DNA of 64,000 bases from Cyathus striatus (lineage: Eukaryota > Basidiomycota > Agaricomycetes > Agaricales > Nidulariaceae). Every line of letters starts with the position of its first letter. Positions within the stretch are counted from its first letter, which is position 1. Positions 34,295 to 46,262 of this stretch are shown here, piece after piece. A program made the translations under genes and the position numbers. The notes beneath the pieces are model-generated. The model was not told the origin of the DNA and did no database searches. It saw only the letters and a program-made list of their open reading frames with translations. The stretch spans positions 310,001 to 374,000 of the forward strand of contig JAOVFP010000013.1 of assembly GCA_025738555.1 (NCBI GenBank), in the 5' to 3' direction.

Positions 34295-34922
34295 GGATGA
34301 CTTCCCGCAAGGATCTGGCCGCTGGCGCAGTCTGACGTCGCCAGACATGGGCGCGCCGAGTTGCCGAGATGAATTTCAAATTCTCGAGCACCGTCAGACT
34401 GCGCCAGACATGAACATCTGGCGAGGCCCCCCCCCCCCTCTGCCAGACTTGCGAAACCACTTCAGACCTCTTTAAAAGGTAGTTACTCACGATATTACAT
34501 CTTCAAAAGGAAGTTTCGTCCGGTTTCCACATGATTTCCTTCGGCTTATCTCCGTTTCGTCCGTCTATTGTTTGTCTGAAGCTGTCTGACGACGATCTAG
34601 AGTCGGTGAATGGTCATGTTACGGTCTGGCACCAGAGAGGCATAAACCGGAGTTTATACCTCGCTGACACCAGACCGTAAGGTAGCTGTCCATCGGCTTC
34701 AGATGGATTCACAAGAGTAATAGACTGTGATAGAGTAGGCGAGACCAGGAGGAAGAGGAAGGGAAGCGGACAAAATGGAGATATCGGCTGAGATGAGCCA
34801 TGTGGAAACGTCACATGGCCGAGTAAACATACCTTTTGGGGACATCTGGAGGCGTTTCGAAAGCTTTCGCAAGTCTGGCAGAGGGGGGGGGGCCTCGCTA
34901 GATCCTTACGGGAAGTCATCCA
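34295..34922. mobile_element. Foldback element with poly-C/poly-G arms, 628 bp
   Basis: The left end TGGATGACTTCCCGCAAGG is the inverse of the right end. Inner arm pieces also match: GGCGAGG + C12 + TCTGCCAGACTTGCG at about 34419-34453 against CGCAAGTCTGGCAGA + G10 + CCTCGC at about 34868-34899. The left arm has an extra 90 bp or so. A central perfect-ended hairpin, TTACGGTCTGG...CCAGACCGTAA, spans 34618-34680. It abuts the TA-flanked element on its left. No clear target duplication. Confidence 0.6.
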
Positions 34923-36800
34923 GTCTATATCGATATGCAAAGCGCTGTAATGATTAATGATCTCGTACCCCATATATCTGGATGCGGCCCGGACTACGAA
35001 CCACCGGTATATGTGAACTACTCACCTCATATATGTACATACTGGATTCATATCTAATATGCTCAAAGTCTGCGATCATCGTACACTACCATAATGGAAC
35101 AGCAAACACTAAAGTCTAACAGTTAAGTTTATTTTGGGGCTATATGTAGTAACGTAAGTATACACGTGTCGGTGTAAGTACACCTAACCCCTTTGCCTTT
35201 GGTGTCTTCTGTCCTTCCTCCCCATCTTGTCTTCCTATTTCTACGGATGTACTCCAACTAACGCGAGATATATAGTAGGTGTATAGAATTTGTATGTGGT
35301 ATTGCATTAAAGCCCATGTCACATGAATAATGAAAGGTATGTATTAGGAGAACCCAAGTGCCATGCTTACCGGAAGCGCGTGCCGCAGTTAACTACAGGT
35401 TAAGTAATCCTCAGATCATACATACCCCAAAACCAGGAGAAAGGGTTCTATGAGGACCCTGGAAAATATTTATGAAGGTTCGATCCCAATTTAGACAAAT
35501 TGGCGATTGATACAAATCAGACGTTTTGAGGCTAAAATTTGACGAAATGGTTAGACATTTTTGGGTGTGGAAGTACAAGGCCAGGCGTGGTGTTCAGACA
35601 AATAAGCCATTGTAGAGTTGATGTTCCGCATACTTTGAGTTTATGAATTTTTGTAGTGGAAGCCCCATGGTCACGGGTTCAGATTCCGTTGTACAACATT
35701 TGTGAACTGTAATGCACGTCTTTTAGTGAGCGGAAGGTGTTGGCAACATGGGCCAACATTGTTAGTGATGACGCGCGCGTTTTAAAACATTTCCTTCCGC
35801 TATCAACGAACGTCAAAATCTCTCGCAAGCGGCCACACCGCAGCCTGTTCCCATGGTCAACTTACATGTTGTGGACTTAACAGAGATGGATACTCGGCAG
35901 TTCGTCTTTGTTCCATCATTGGCTATTCTAGCTTGTCCTCAAGTACAGTCATTCCTCCACTTCAAGACTCTGAGACTGGAGTCCTCTGAAGAATTTCATC
36001 TTTATACGAAGCTCACGGAGTCTAGCTTGATGTGAAGGAAGTGTTCAAAACATCACGCATGGAAACCTCAGGGCTAGAGGAATGACAACAATTAAATATT
36101 TTCAATACTTCGATATTGTAGTACTTGTGCTACATAATTACGGTACAGTCTTTTTAACACATCGGGAAATGTCTAAACGGTGCAACGCATAACAGAAAGT
36201 TATTTTGAGGCGAAAATTGAGGCCGGATCCGGATTTCGGACAATTTTGGGGCCTAGGGATGCCTAAGGCGTATTTCATACAAATTTTCGAAATTTTTAAA
36301 AGGCCTGATCCACTTCCGATATTATGGGCCTCAACCGGCCAGAATTTGTTCTGACAATTTGACTAGCACCGGGATCAGGCCTTTATAGGCATTTTCTAGG
36401 GTCCTGTTCTATTTTTTCCTCGTGGACGTTTATAAGAGATTTTACAAAGGAGAGTTTGACACGCTTCATGCTTCCCTGAAGATATTTAAATTAATAACAC
36501 ACTCTTCTTGCACCCATCAGTTACCCATCAGCTCTGGTTGCTTGGAGGCGTGAACTTCGCCGTGTAATGTTCCGTAATAACATCCTTCATTCGGCTATTC
36601 ACGCTTAGAGAGAAAGCTCTTAAACTAGCCGTTCAAGTTTGATTGTCAACCTTCTTTGCTTCACAGTCCCACACGCTCGTCCTAACAAGCAGGCCTATAT
36701 GGACATCAGGAGGAAACTGCCACATATACATCCCTTATCATAGCTCGGAATCATGCTTGCTGTACGCTCTGCTACATAGCGAGGGTTACAAATTCTTCAT
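34923..36800. other. Intergenic, no gene recognised
   Basis: Only short frames. A B-box-like GGTTCGATCCC occurs at about 35466 without an A box in place. Around 36225-36400 several GGCC-containing phrases (GGCCTGATCC and its inverse GGATCAGGCC) form a weak inverted repeat. Confidence 0.4.
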
Positions 36801-36839
36801 GCTCATCGGCTGATGGTTTTATTTGACAGTGGTGGCGTT

Positions 36840-37825
36840 AGTGGTATTGAGCTGGGAGTGGATTTCCACGTTTCCTCATGAAGTGGAGTGGATATGGACG
36901 TACGTTTGCTTTAGCTGTTGTAGCAGTACTAGTAGTTTTCGAAAAGTACGCTGAAGGCTTTATAAACTTAGGCGACCCTTAACAATTGTGAAATGTACAT
37001 ATCTGTTTGCACGTTATTTTGGCTTAGTGGTTCAGATGTATGCCCTGTCTTTGATTTTGCATTATTTAACCAACCTAATGGCTGGGGTCTAGTGTGAATG
37101 TTGTCTTACTCTTTACAGTTCTATCAAAATTTCCGATCCCAGTGGAATCCTGTAGAACATGGTTTACTACTCTCTTCGCGGTTTGCATTTCAATGTTGAC
37201 AGCAGTCGATATTATTCTTATTATTCGAGGTGTGCCCATATCACCAAATTATTAAAACTTAGACTAATCTTTGAAGTTTATGCACTGTATTATAAATCAT
37301 CCAAGGTCGCAATCACACTTGGAATATTGATATCTATTCAGTTCTTCATAGAAATATTTTGCATCATCTATGCCTTGCGAAAAATTTCCTTTGATTCTAT
37401 CTGTAATGCAACTCAATTACCCTCGGAACCATATTTCTTCGTGTAAGTTGTATTTTCCAAGATTGACTGTAATGTCTCGACTGACTTATCAAACATACAG
37501 GGGCCTTGAATGTTTAATACAGATAGTCATATGGTCAATGACTTTTAAACAAAGGGGCAACTTGATTGCAAGAAATTTTCATAGTCGTATACCATTACTG
37601 GATATTTTGTTCAGAGATGGAACGTTTGTTGCCATGCAGATTTTTGGTATGCGTATAGTTGTAAAATTGGTTCATTTATTCATAATTCTCAGGAATATTC
37701 TCTGGTCTACTACCACATACAATACGCACAAGAACATGTCAAATACATTTTGCAGTTATATGGCCCATGACATTTTTCTCTGCTTCTGTGGGTTATCCGG
37801 TTTCCTAAATATAGAGGAAGAGTAA
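36840..37825 (+). CDS. DUF6533-type multi-pass membrane protein, multi-exon
   Basis: Function unknown; this family is greatly expanded in Agaricomycetes. Pieces that follow the family pattern: ALVVLSWEWISTFPHEVEWIWT (TM1 and the conserved E-V-E-x-I/L-W), then LYKLRRPLTIVKCTYLFARYF, LFAVCISMLTAVDIILIIRVYALYYKSSK, ITLGILISIQFFIEIF, ISFDSICNATQLPSEPYFF, and FHSRIPLLDILFRDGTFVAMQIF, equivalent to the family's G-R-T-P-L-L-x-L-L-V-R-D-G-T segment. GT-AG introns of about 45-60 nt join these in frame (for example ending near 36955, 37277 and 37500). The first exon is not resolved. At the 3' end two frames compete; the one reading FLNIEEE to 37825 looks more family-like but needs an extra splice or a frameshift, so the gene may be slightly damaged. 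Confidence 0.6.
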
Positions 37826-38183
37826 ATTAACGCGTTTGGCAGGCTTGTAGGCTAGTCATCAACATGATCAACTCAGATATTCAGACCAGTCCCACCGCAA
37901 CTGAAATAAATCTCACGTCAATATTCGGAATTACGATCAATAATACACCTAGCATACCACCAAATTGTAATTCATCGACGCGACCTTTGGACTGACCTTT
38001 CAAGCTTTCGTTTTGTATTATCTTTATCATGTAATACCTAGTTGAGAAATCGAAAGTACTGTGTCCACCTCTGCGAAATTGAAAGCGGCTTTGACAAAAC
38101 TAATTCTGGTCATCCAAAATCCGGAATGATTTACAGCGACAAACAGTATGAGCTGTAGTCATATGTTATCAATTTTTTTGGGC

Positions 38184-38266
38184 GGGCCGATGGTGAAGTG
38201 GTTATCATGCTTACCTTCCATGAATTACATTAGCAAGCGGAAGGGGTTCGACTCCCATTCGAAGCA
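38184..38266 (+). pseudogene. tRNA-Gly(TCC)-like relic
   Basis: A good A box (TGGTGAAGTGG) and an exact B box (GGTTCGACTCC) are spaced as in a tRNA gene. An anticodon arm can be drawn (CTTAC/GCAAG, one mismatch) with TCC as anticodon and an 11-nt intron-like insert after it. The acceptor stem pairs at only 4 of 7 positions and the T stem at 4 of 5, so it is more likely a pseudogene or the head of a SINE. Confidence 0.35.
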
Positions 38267-40391
38267 TTGGTGTTGATCCATTTTTATAGTGTGGTTGCAG
38301 TATTTTTTGATCATGCTGTATTTTACGCAACTACGTAGTTATTACGTACTATAATTGTTTAAATACTTAATTTTAATCAGCCATAAAATACCTTGGAGGC
38401 CACTTTGTGTGCTGCACAACAACAAATAACAACAGGCGACCAAAAATAGTCAGTACAAAGTCAGTAAAGAGGGCATCCACCGGATGTTTATTAATCCACT
38501 TATCTGGGCTTTTCACTCCACGGCTCACTCTATTTCTTCATTTGGTGTTATACATACCTAGATATAAAAGACGTGTGCCCAAGTAGGCATACATGTGGGT
38601 CGCTCTGTGCGACACTGTAGCTCAGCGCGTAGAGTGTGACAGTAGCCCCTAATCTATATTTAGGATCTACCCACGCGCGCGCTAGTGTCACGGCCAGTCA
38701 TGGCCTGATGAACAAGACAGGTACCGGCTGTGTTTAGTATTGTCAAATATACGCATGTGGGGTTTTCTCTGAATAGATAAGATACGTACGTTACCGTTTG
38801 ATCGTTTCACCTAGTACAACGTATATAAGCTTCGCTGTAGGAAATAGAAAAATAAGTAGCACGCGACAGCAGTATTTCCGTTCCCCACAGACAGGGCAAC
38901 GCAGACAGACGAATATATTGTTTTTGGTGTATTTTCGAGATAACTAAGCCGCAGCGCGCTCGCAGCGTTTAAATTCACAAGTATTCTCGTCTCCTTTAGC
39001 CATATCCTTTGGATACTATTTACATTGGAACCGGTTACACCCTTCGAACCATTACTAGACTATTGGCTTAAATACAGGTTTATATTTAGAATGGTAGCTA
39101 TTTTACATCGTATTGTAGTGCTAGTTTACCAATTTACCTGTAGCTAAGCCGGTAGCAACATCAGCTTCTAAACCATAATCTGTAAAGTAAATTCCGTTCT
39201 TTTTCTGTATGTTTTATCATCCTGAAGACAGTTCACACGCTCCAAAGTGCACCCTTTAGCGATCCGAACATGTACCGAATAGTGATTTATAAAACATCGG
39301 TGTTCATACATAGTAAATCATCAGAATGCGTGATAAAAGATGTGAAGCATCGCAGTTTTATTTCTAATATTTAGTAGTTGATTATAATGCATACATTCCT
39401 TATGTCAATTCATTGGGCTTGTGGTTCATGCACTGATTAAAAAGCTACGTAGTTGGGGCGTGCAGTACCTTCCCTCTCTATTTCATATACTTACATATTA
39501 GAAGAGTATAAGCAGAAGACGCATCGATAATCGTTATCTTTCTGAATCGTCAACCATTCAACAATCTAGCACCACCCTATCTTTCCGCTACACTGCATTT
39601 GTCAGGTCCCCACGAAAGGGGAGACCTTGGTTAGCTTAGGGAATGAGAACGAAAGACGGACCAAATGATGTAAGGGCTAAAGTACTATCGCGTAGCTGTC
39701 AGTGACACCGATGTGACGTTGTCGATGAGCTTTATTCATTCATGCGTAGGTATTCAAATTCTCCAGTTATCTGATGAAAAGGTCTAAGTTTAGTTGGTTT
39801 CGTGAGCATGGGTTGAAGGAAGGGAACTTGGCGATGTGAGCGAAGTTTGGACTCGGTTCTAGTCGGAGCAAACTCGGAGTCCAATCGGAGTATATTTTTA
39901 GCGGGCCGCCCCTCTGCCGGATGCCCTCTCTCTCTCTAAGAGTAAATCGTTCCCACGGTTATACACAAGTGGCCCGGTGGGTTGCCTTCTAAGTACAAGT
40001 CCCCTTGAGCTACTTCTCGAACCTCGGCGGCCCGTTGCAGCACTTGACTTGTTGGTTATCTATTTTCGACGATATCTAACTAGACTGATACATATATAGG
40101 AGTTCTGCACGAAACACATTGATTGAGTCTCTCAGAGAAGCTAGCTAGCTTGTAGCGAGACATCGCTAAATTCGGGGGACCTCAAGCGAGAACGATTTCC
40201 ACTTATGAAAGATAGTGCCCAACATCCATCCTTTATCGCTTAAACACCGCAACCACATGACAAGACTGTTGTAACTTGTTGAACAAAAGCAAAACAAAGG
40301 TATTCCACCGCTATCTTTAGTAGTCAAAGCGAACTTCGACCCCTCTCCTCTCATACCATCGATATCACTGATCCCTCTATACTTCTTCGTT
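38267..40391. other. Intergenic; upstream region of the first orphan gene
   Basis: A tRNA A-box-like phrase, TAGCTCAGCGCGTAGAG, lies near 38619 without a B box. From about 39480 onward, stretches match the sequence before the other family copies: TATAAGCAGAAGACG at 39508 and 45664; GGACTCG...TCGGAGCAAA at 39850 and 50518; and AGCGAGAACGATTTCCACTTATGA at 40166 and, with changes, 51039. Confidence 0.45.
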
Positions 40392-40808
40392 ATGGCTTCA
40401 TTACAAACACCATCTGGTTGGGCTGCAGGCAGTTGTGATGCTTCAGCTTGGGCTCTACCACCTCCAGACGACGAGACGAAACTACGCTCCGATCACGTAG
40501 TGAGGTTCTGGCTCCGGGGGATAGAAGCAGCGGAGAGGGGGGAGATATTAAAATGGAACGAGTTGTATACATCGTCGGATAAGAATACACAAGGTATGTT
40601 TTATTACTTGGGTTATTGGTTAACTGGGCCACTGACTCGATATCAAGATGAATGGAATAATTGGGGATATGCACCCAGAAACGAAAATGGCTGTGGCAAA
40701 GATACCAAACACACGCCGCCAAACGTTGTAGAAGGATGGGCTATTGTTCCGAAAAAGAAACCATCGCCGCGTCCTAGAAACCCGTGGAATACGAGAACAC
40801 GATGGTGA
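40392..40808 (+). CDS. Orphan small protein, copy 1 (138 aa)
   Basis: A family I do not recognise. It reads MASLQTPSGWAAGSCDASAW, then DDETKLRSDHVVRFWLRGIEAAERGEILKW, a middle part with YYLGYWLTGPL, and a basic C-terminus KKKPSPRPRNPWNTRTRW. There is no signal peptide and no clear TM segment. The start is supported by alignment with the second intact copy at 51233-51649, which has the same length, no gaps and a high proportion of identical residues; many differences look conservative or lie in the middle third, which suggests selection. A broken third copy is at 44728-45131. The about 220 bp upstream is also partly shared with copy 3. A paired membrane-protein gene lies convergently downstream. 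Confidence 0.6.
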   Translation: MASLQTPSGWAAGSCDASAWALPPPDDETKLRSDHVVRFWLRGIEAAERGEILKWNELYTSSDKNTQGMFYYLGYWLTGPLTRYQDEWNNWGYAPRNENGCGKDTKHTPPNVVEGWAIVPKKKPSPRPRNPWNTRTRW

Positions 40809-40959
40809 AGTGGTTGAAAGGGGCAGCTGGGTTGTAGTCGTTTAATTCAATCCGCAGGGAGTAGCCGGCATACGATCGTCGTTTGTAACGAATTATGGTT
40901 ACTATTGAAAGTCGAAAATATCTCTCTCATCCTATAGTAAAAATCCAATGATACAATTT

Positions 40960-41622
40960 TAGGGACCGACATCGTTGTCCTTTCACTCCCCTGAAAACTG
41001 TTTGAACTTGCTCCGATCTGAGTGCTGTGCATGAAGTATGAATACTTCGGTTTCACATATTGAAACGGACTGTGCTAAATACAAATCTTTTTAATGATCC
41101 ATGATTCCATCCTTGGATACATAACACAATGAAACAATACATTCTGCCACAAAAAGCGTGACAATCAACCAAACAATTGTTGGCACAGAGATTTCAGAAA
41201 TAGAAAACGGTTTATGGTGTTCCCACACCCCGGGAGCCAGAAACTGTGATAAATAAGTACAATAATTAGCTGAACATCGTTCAAACCTAAGTGAAGTAAT
41301 AATTGGACACATACTAGCAGCCCACACATTCATTGTCAATCCAGCTTTTATCTATTGCTTGCCACGGATCGGTGATATCATAAATTCCAATATGCCAAAG
41401 AGGTTGAACTCTGGAAGGAGCCTGATCAGAATGGGGAGTATGCCTTGTGGTTGCACTTTGGAACCATATGTTTCGGTATAAATGTGATCAATTATTAGAG
41501 AAATAGGTGGCAATAGACACAGGAATTGGTAAGAGGTCCTGCGACGAGTTCTATTGTGGCCATGTAGAGAGCTTCATCTCTCGTTTGAGAGCGTTGAATT
41601 GCAAGGGGGGGAAAGTATTCAT
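40960..41622 (-). pseudogene. Broken copy of the paired membrane-protein gene
   Basis: Minus-strand relic of the gene intact at 51970-52671. Matching pieces: a start near 41622 (NTFPPLQFN); DEALYMATIELVAG, reached only after a frameshift; NVWAASMCPIITSL; IVWLIVTLFVAECIVSLCYVSKDGIMDH at 41091-41200; and the non-translatable equivalent of the C-terminus (ATGCACAGCACTCAGATCGG near 41015). Several frameshifts and stops are present. It sits 150 bp downstream of orphan copy 1, as its intact relative does relative to copy 3. Confidence 0.7.
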
Positions 41623-41959
41623 TCTAATGGATGAGCGATTAAGAGGTTGTGTAAATCGATCCAATTATAGGGAAAACTGAATGGGAATGGAATAATGAAT
41701 TGAAAAATGTAGACTCGAGGCGACATACACATCAACCACGTTCGTGTGATTGATAGTATGGTATACTGTTGAGTGACTTACGACTTACCACCTAGGTGAC
41801 TCAGCGCTGTGATACAAACGAATCTCCTTTGGACAACGACGAGAAGTGGATTCGTTAAGCGGAGAAAGTTGCATCCCTGTCGAAGTACAATGTGGAAGCT
41901 GAATAGTAACCGTGGTAATATGCTTGACTTCTGCTGGAATGTATAGATTTTGGGGAGAA

Positions 41960-44400
41960 GCCGCTTCCGCTATCTGGTCTTGCGATTGTATAGGTGCACC
42001 GAATACAGGTACTGAGTGTAGCGCAGCATTATTTAAAAGAAAGTTCAAGTTCAGGCAACAGCCTGTTCCTTAGTTGTACGATGAAACATATGTTTTGATA
42101 AGTTTGGGTTTGAGCTTTGTCATGTAAGCATTTCCCTGCAGACTGAGTAAAGGTTCAGATTGTAAGGTATGAGTAAGTAGGACGGAGAGATTGAGAGTAA
42201 GTTTTAGAGGAAAACCAGAAAATCGGAACGGTTCGATACGCATGCCAAGGTCACCTGATCTCCATAACAAAACTTGAAGAATATCGAATTTTGTAGTGCA
42301 GGCGAATCGCCTGCTCTATAATATTATATGGATGTACAGAATAGTTGTATTGATTGTAGTGTAGCATTATCATAAAGAAAGGTCATTTTAACCGATTATC
42401 AGTTCTTTAAAACCCTATATATCCCAGAATCCAGATTACGGAGATTCGAAACTGAAGCTTGTACATATGACTGCGGTAGTACGTAGTTACAGCAATACAG
42501 CTCAGTTAATAGGTCTCATAGTTGGGTGATGTGAGATCTCTTAAGTTATGTATTATATAGCTGGGTCCCTAAAAAAACAGATTTATGGCACACCTAGACT
42601 CGAAACCGCAATACGCACAGATCTCCGTGTGCAATTTCAGAACGTGCCGTTCGGTTATCAGGTCTTCCTATTGCATACAGCAATGCCAATACATACTGAG
42701 TAAGAGTACTCATATCCTGGATTCAATTTCAGGCCTAGGGATAGTCTGATCCATAAAGAGGTTACATAGGGGTTAGGTAATAGTTTCAGTCAGATCTTTA
42801 CCAGAGGCTCGAAACCAAATATTTTGTGCGATTATATAATACCGTTCGGTTATCGATCCTTGTAGCGTATTTCGGACTTAGAGCATATAATTATTAAATT
42901 TTAAACTACCATTAGTTTAACGGTAGTTGAGTCGTATCTCATTTTTTTAAATGAGACGCGAAGAGGGTAGATTGTAAGACTCGAATTTAGAGAGTCTAGG
43001 ACTTGACCGAAGAACACAAAATCTCGCTTACTAAGAGGCAGCCTGATCACGTGCGGAAGAGCGCCCGCCGCCTGCCATTGAACACGAGTAAACAAGGAGC
43101 GACTTCTCTTCGTCGTTGACTTCGACCTCTTAAAGTCTTGCCTGATACTACGTTATACAACAAGGACAACCTCAGAGGAACAAAGTCCACACATGCATGG
43201 TATGCACGACTCCCACTCCCATTCCCACTTCCACACCAAACCACTCTGACATTGCTCTAACACCTCTTCAGAGCACCAGAAGCGACAGATTCGTGATTTT
43301 GACGTGACTCACCCCTCTCCTCACCCTCCCACTCCGAAACAATCTACATCTCAGATCTCAAGTGGCACACTAACAATCCGCCAAACGAAAATTACACCTA
43401 CACGTACGGGCCCCTGTCACAGTGTCAGGCCTCCTGTTTGGGTGAAAGCGTCGTGAGCTCTTCAGGCTGTTATGGTTGCTCGGAGAGGGAAGTAGCGAGT
43501 TCGTTGCAGAAGGGTGATATTAGTGCGTTCCCCTTTCTCCCCTCCCCTTCTTTTGTTCTTTCTTACTACATGCAGTGATCTCTGCCACAGGCTTCATCAC
43601 CCGTGCTTGTGCTGCACAACCGGGCGGAGAACGCGGTGGTAGTTTTGTTTGGTTGAGGCTGGGGAGGGGAATCGCCTATGTCAAAAATTCTAACCTTAAG
43701 GATGACTTGTCCTTCGCGCATGTCGAATACAGAGCAGGATACCCTTATCCCCCCGTCACACCCCGGTCGTATTGCAATTTAACATCCCGACACCTTCAAG
43801 ACTTCACTACGCGACACACGATATGATTGAAGACCACACCATCGTGCACAGACTATTCTTCCCACCAACACCAAGTTTTGCATATATGTGGAGCGGAGCG
43901 TCTTAAACATGTCATGAGTGCACGACAGGTTGTCGCGGCCGCTCACTGTGATATCTCTCGAAGCTAAACTGCGGGTTAGGGACTCCAACAACCTATAATC
44001 GGTGTCTGGGGATATAGACTCGACGACGCATGAAGCCTCCACCAACTCCAACTGGACCATCGCACTACTCAAGCTCATGCTGAAGACCTATTCCAACACC
44101 TTGTGCTGTCTGTGAGCGCAAGCGTAAACAAGCGGAGAACATAAGATACCATCCCATCCGAATCTATCTGCCTCGCTTTACGCTAGTCGGCCTGCCGAAT
44201 AGTACCGATCGAAAGGCTTTCAATATTGCAGTATACGTCTTCCCTTACTTTAAATCATGGATGTTGCTTTGGTTTCCAATGATTGTCAAAAAAATCACAG
44301 CTTTCAATTAAATACAAACCAATAATATCCCAATAGTTTGTGTGGTAGGGTGTTAAACCATACCACAACGGATAATATTTTCCTATTGGAAAAACTCACG
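41960..44400 (+). repeat. Duplicated block C-D, copy 1
   Basis: Non-coding in appearance but closely repeated at 47450-49920. Shared phrases: GGTCTTGCGATTGTATAGGT (41981 and 47472), CATTATCATAAAGAAAGGTCA (42368 and 48022), CAGCTCAGTTAA (42499 and 48158), GACGCGAA and ACTTCGACCT (42954, 43124 and 48640, 48800), and TTCGTTGCAGAAGGGT (43499 and, diverged, 49117). Frames between 43200 and 43600 resemble those at 48840-49190 but are interrupted differently, so they may be relics of a gene lost in both copies. Confidence 0.65.
42292..42319. repeat. GCAGGC...GCCTGC palindrome, copy 2
   Basis: TGTAGTGCAGGCGAATCGCC followed by TGCTCTA, a hairpin able to pair over about 12 bp, at the start of a stretch separating duplicated segments. 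Confidence 0.5.
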
Positions 44401-44727
44401 TAGCATGTTTAGATTTTGTACAAATTTAGCAATTCACAATATTATCTGTGGACAATATCTATTTATGGAAAACTGTTTATTAACTTCACCTCGGTACCGA
44501 AGGCGTTCTCAATAAAAACATATTTTGTAATTCATTCAAACAATTCAAAAGTAATGTTTGCTGCATATGATTTGTCTACTGAATTGTAGTACCTCGATCA
44601 CATGCTCTTCCAGTATAAATAGAACTGCGATGTTCTTTGCATTCCTCATCATCCGCGATAACTCTGACCTCGCACTACCTCAACCACCATCAATAACTTT
44701 ATTTCTCCATATAATCCTTTGCACAAC

Positions 44728-45131
44728 ATGTCATCACCAATAAACTCCCCCGCATCCTCAGGAAACAATTGCAAACGGGCTGAACCAGCCGTTGACGCCG
44801 ATGCCTGGTTTCAACCACTCCCCGAAGAAATTAATTTGTCCCCAGACGAGATAAAAGCGATGGACCAGCAAGTGAGGGTAGATCAAATTCGCTACATGAT
44901 TCCATTCTGGCTGAGAGGAATTGAGGCTGCCGAACGAGGTGAAACGTTGAAACTCGGTGATTTTCTGGAGTCACTTCAGAACCGGCAGAATATCCAAGAG
45001 TCATGGACACCCCTAATAAAAATACCTGGGGCCAAATTGATGAACACGCGTGTCCAGAAGCCAAAGATGGGTGGATCATAGTTAAAAGAAATAAATCATC
45101 ACCGCGAGGCCGTCAGTTTAAGAGGTGGTGA
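44728..45131 (+). pseudogene. Orphan small protein, copy 2, frameshifted
   Basis: The ATG at 44728 opens a divergent N-terminus (MSSPINSPASSGN), then the family core VDQIRYMIPFWLRGIEAAERGETLKLGDFLESL. After IQE near 45000 the family match moves to the -1 frame: NTWGQIDE, DGWIIVKRNKSSPRGRQFKRW, ending TGA at 45129-45131. The middle is also shorter than in copies 1 and 3. It is either a pseudogene or a shortened gene with a sequencing error; the original frame stops at 45081. Confidence 0.65.
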
Positions 45132-45738
45132 AACCACATTATTAGGGTCAAGTTCAAACTTGAGAAGGAACGATAGGGGGTTGATTTGATACAGATTAAC
45201 GGCGTTTGAAGAGTAACAGAGAAGCGTATTTCAGAGCCGGACAACGTCTTTTACGTATTCATGTTAGTACTATAAAGTGAACGGGAGTCAATATCGATGT
45301 AGGAGGGTAAGTACAGAATGGAAGGGGGGTGGGGCGGCGAGAACGTACGGGACAGGTATCAATACTGTAGAGGAATATATAGGTAAAAATACGATGGACG
45401 AAAGGAGTAGCTATATACCAAAGTAATAACATACTCTTTCCGTTAACAGCCCGTCGCTCCAGCCCTATGCAGTTCGTGCTCTACCTATGGTGCTCCATAG
45501 AGCTCATGTATCATACGTTCTCTCACAACCTCATTTAAAAGATGCGTAGCTGGGACGTTGCACGTGGTCCGTTATTGACCGGGTACCACGATTATAAACT
45601 ATGGAAAGTATGTAACTTCGTTCTTTATGCCATACACTTAGTATTATATCATAATAATAAAAATATAAGCAGAAGACGTACCGATATCGTTATCTTTGGT
45701 CAACCATGCCAACGCAACAAGAAGCACCTAAGCTTTAA
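45132..45738. other. Intergenic, partly duplicated
   Basis: 45541-45705 repeats sequence found upstream of orphan copy 1 (ATGCGTAGCTGGGACGTTGC, then TATAAGCAGAAGACG). No gene. Confidence 0.4.
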
Positions 45739-46262
45739 ATTTGCTCCGCAGATTTGCCACGTCCACACGGAGAACACCAGTCTCTCAAAGCTTACGCTCG
45801 CCACTCCCTGCGAACAAGTCCGCACTCCGTACAGCCCATCGGGCAAAACTCATGTCACATATCAACAGCGCGTGGAGAGCCTCCCCCCGCTACCACCGAA
45901 TCAACCGCATCGTTCCCCTCAACCGCCTCTTGACATTCTGAGACACATTCTTCGCACTACCCCGCAAACTCACGACATTGCTGGGCTACCTCATCACAAA
46001 CCATAACCCCCTCCACCACCATCTCCACCGCATTGGAAAGTCCCCCTCCCCCACTTGCCGCCGGTGCCACATACGCCCTGAGACCACCGACCATTTCCTG
46101 TTCCATTGCCCTGCTCACACAGCAGCACGGAACCGCCTCACACTAGGGAAACTCCTAGTCTCACCCAAACGCATAGCCGCCCTCTTCACCTTCATCCGCA
46201 CAACCGCACGCTTTGACCGCACACTAGGCCCCCTCCCCGAGTGGGACCCACCAGATGCATGA
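45739..46262 (+). pseudogene. 3' end of a non-LTR retrotransposon (RNase H/zinc-knuckle tail)
   Basis: Translation resembles the C-terminus of basidiomycete LINE polyproteins: NKSALRTAHRAKLMSHINSAW, SPRYHRINRIVPL, then, after a frame change near 45940, LLGYLITNHNPLHHHLHRIGK, the zinc-binding stretch CRRCHIRPETTDHFLFHCPAH, and RNRLTLGKLL. The reverse transcriptase domain is absent, so this is a 5'-truncated, frameshifted relic. It lies between orphan copy 2 and the next duplicated block. Confidence 0.7.

Noticed and set aside
40390..40722. 110-codon frame antisense to orphan copy 1
   Set aside because: The sense frame is conserved in length and sequence with copy 3; the antisense frame is not.
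42292..42325. Helitron 3' end (hairpin followed by CTRR)
   Set aside because: The hairpin is followed by CTCTATAA, not CTRR, and no matching 5' TC terminus or Rep/helicase was seen.
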